Assembly: GCA_021464525.1 (NCBI GenBank)
Contig: JADRCO010000047.1
Coordinates: forward strand, 1-63,341
Length of the DNA: 63,341 bases
Source of the DNA: Rhizophagus sp. LPA8_4_AMF
Lineage: Eukaryota > Glomeromycota > Glomeromycetes > Glomerales > Glomeraceae
Reading direction: 5' to 3'
In this document: positions 61,188 to 63,341 of the stretch, one piece after another
Numbering within the stretch: position 1 is the stretch's first letter
How the letters are laid out: the number at the start of each line of letters is the position of its first letter
Notes under the pieces: model-generated
The model's database searches: none
Told to the model about the DNA's origin: nothing
The model's input: the letters and a program-made list of their open reading frames with translations, nothing else
Translations under genes and position numbers: made by a program

Positions 61188-63341
61188 ATTACGTCAAAAA
61201 TGGAATACATACAAAAAATTCTTTGTTTATTATCTAAATTGTATATTTTATATTAAATTATTAAATCACTGTCATATGTACTGTATTTATTTAAAAATGA
61301 TATTTTGATTACGATTATAAATTTTATAGTTCTGTTTACGAAAACTTGTCGAGTGTCAAAAGGTTACTTTATAGGGTTAAAATTAATTTCATAATATTGT
61401 AACCCTACAGTCAGCTAGTAAATGGTAGCTTCATAATCCTAACCTTAATTCTAATAATAATATTAAATTTATCATTTAAAACTTGAATGTTTATTTTATT
61501 ACTTAATAAACTTTTTTAAAAATAAAAAATAGATAATATAAAATTAATAATACTATAATAAATTTTTTTTTTTTAATTTAATCTTACTGAAAGCAGTAAT
61601 TTTATTAAGAAATAAATTCTACATACAGTAAACATAAAACATTTCTTTGATAGTATCTGCAGATATATCCAGAAAGCATAATACTATAATCAATTAAAAA
61701 TAGCTTTAATACCAGATATATAGAATTTTTATAATTATAACTACATATTCTTAAAATATATAAATTATAGAATTACTGACATTCTATTTTACTTTTTAAT
61801 TTATCAATCAATATTTGTATATCATGGCAGTATAGTAGCATTTGCTTTAGTTTTTTTTATTAATCTAAAAAGTTAACAGTATTAACCAAAAGAATTTTTT
61901 TTGAACTATTATCTAAAATATAATTAATATAATTAAAATCAAATTTCTTAAAAAAAAAAAATTAGATGAGAATCTAATATATTATGTATACTGTTAATAT
62001 AATATAAATAGTACAATAGTACTTTTCAATTTTTATAAGTTTTTAATTTTTTACTTTATATTTTATAGTATAATATATATTTTTAATATAAAAAATACAT
62101 AATTAACATATTTTATTATTTCCACTATATTTTAAATTTATAATATATATTTATATAATATTATCTGTAATTTTCATAGTAAATAATAAGAGAAAAAACT
62201 ATTAATTTATAATAACAATCCAGCCATTTTACTATATTCTATTTATAAATAAACTTTGTAATATTTTTTTATTTAAAAAAATTTTTAAAAGCTTTATTTT
62301 AAAATTCAATAAAATATACCATTATAGTATATGAAAGATTGAACTTTTATTTTATAATAATTTTTTTTTTTTTTTCTACAGTACATGTTATACTTTATTA
62401 GAGTTAATGTGATAACAAATTATATAAAAATGAAATCTAACTATCTAATGTAATTAAGTACAACACCATCTGTCATTTTAGTGAACTATTTTATAATAAT
62501 TTAATTAATAATTTACTTTATAATTATTATATTTTAAAGTAAATTGTAAAGAAAGTAATATTTTTGGTTTAATATTATTTTTTTATGATATTAAATACAT
62601 TTTTTATTTTAATATATTAAATAAAATTTGTTAATTAAAAATATATATTTTTTTAACAATTATATTATTTTTATAAATTTTTTTTTTTCCAGCATATGCT
62701 ATATTTTATTAGAGTTAATGTTTAAAATACATGTAGTTTAAAGCTATCTAATATTAATAAATATAATCCCACCTGTCATTCTCATGAATCCCATATATGC
62801 ACTGTCAATAGAACTTGTTCCTATATAGGTAAAAATACGTAAATAGCACTTTATCTTAGAAAACTGCCCTATAGTCTATAGAACGTGATGTTCAAGAACC
62901 TGCTATGATGTGATATTTTATATCCTCCACTGACTTCTCAAAAATCAAAATGTATATTGTTAGTTTACATAATCCCTTTGTTATCTGCACTGTAGAGCGA
63001 AAATACAGGGGGTTCCACCACTTTGTCTTATTAAGATAGGAAAACAAAGAAAAACGTTAGTAGATTTACTTACCAAGACAAACTGCGATAGCTTCTGCCA
63101 GCATATTTTCCTTATTAAATCATTCTAACGAAGTTAATTCTGTCTAATAGAACTCTAACGTTCAGGCATTTTCACCTCATTAAAACATTTAATAAATCAC
63201 TGATTTTTACAGGATCGAATCTTGGGTAAATTATTATAAGAACAATTATTTTATTATTATTAAAGCACATACATATATATATTGAGAGAAAGGCGAATTT
63301 ACTGCCTTTTTATATAAAAAATACATTTTGTACTACATTTC
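61188..63341. other. Very AT-rich terminal spacer
   Basis: No supported gene. The blocks at about 62340-62490 and 62680-62790 are diverged direct repeats (tttattagagttaatg, then ctatctaat, then cacctgtcatt). From about 62780 to the window end the base composition is more balanced, and an ATG frame on the minus strand (MLAEAIAVCLG) ends at a GTAAGT donor at about 63071; this could be the first exon of a gene, but the continuation is uncertain. Confidence 0.45.
62340..62790. repeat. Diverged direct repeat
   Basis: Two blocks of about 110-150 bp share an ordered series of words: a T-run followed by c(t/c)acag or ccagc, then tttattagagttaatg, then ctatctaat, then caccatctgtcatt/cacctgtcatt. They are 340 bp apart in the same orientation. 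Confidence 0.55.

Noticed and set aside
61056..61310. Possible frameshift at the end of twinfilin
   Set aside because: Rechecking the T-run (acattttctag) shows the frame is intact and ends normally in GAVRT.
63070..63110. Minus-strand MLAEAIAVCLG followed by a GTAAGT donor
   Set aside because: It could be a first exon, but the best continuation gives only a very short product and no family, so it was left unannotated.
1..63341. CRISPR arrays, operons, ribosome binding sites, tRNA or rRNA genes
   Set aside because: The DNA is eukaryotic with spliceosomal introns; no regular spacer array was seen and no cloverleaf or rRNA signature was recognised by eye. A tRNA scan could still find something missed.

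Overview
This is eukaryotic nuclear DNA from an AT-rich genome. Genes carry many short introns (mostly 50-150 bp, GTAAGT-like donors, YAG acceptors), and the spacers are very AT-rich and full of short inverted-repeat elements. The gene set is fungal: QCR8, TMA46, GRC3, RPS25, DRS1, twinfilin and CUL3. Runs of TKL-type kinases and an MLKL-like kinase with Sel1 repeats point to an arbuscular mycorrhizal fungus of the Rhizophagus type. That placement is inference from gene content and style, not from a database match.

Layout. (1) 1.8-16.5 kb is a minus-strand kinase locus. It holds an MLKL-like gene (HeLo-like helical N-terminus, pseudokinase with NFE in place of DFG, C-terminal Sel1 repeats), a broken kinase relic, a two-kinase gene (degenerate pseudokinase plus intact kinase) and a three-kinase gene. 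The last two share a duplicated 3' half. (2) 17-25 kb returns to housekeeping: a small GC-rich coding-like island, RPS25 (+), GRC3/NOL9 (-) and TMA46/ZC3H15 (+). (3) 26-43 kb is a CUL3 duplication zone: a truncated but open CUL3 paralogue, a frameshifted CUL3 pseudogene, a TMA46 pseudogene and one complete CUL3, separated by inverted-repeat elements. (4) 43-61 kb is dense housekeeping: QCR8 (-), DRS1 (+), PLPBP (+), a DUF1761 membrane protein (-), peptidyl-tRNA hydrolase (+), NEDD1 (+), MGMT (-), a possible MPN-fold protein (-) and twinfilin (+). (5) 61.2-63.3 kb is AT-rich spacer with a diverged direct repeat.

Exon structures were assembled by hand from splice sites, and reading phase was checked exon by exon. 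All spliced genes except the 5' end of the possible MPN gene close in frame. The kinase locus is the most unusual part. Several of its proteins carry a kinase fold that has lost catalytic residues, fused either to a putative membrane-active helical domain or to an intact kinase, which would suit a signalling or regulated-cell-death role. The CUL3 zone is the second: a truncated paralogue keeps the BTB-binding half of cullin-3 but lacks the RBX1/NEDD8 half.
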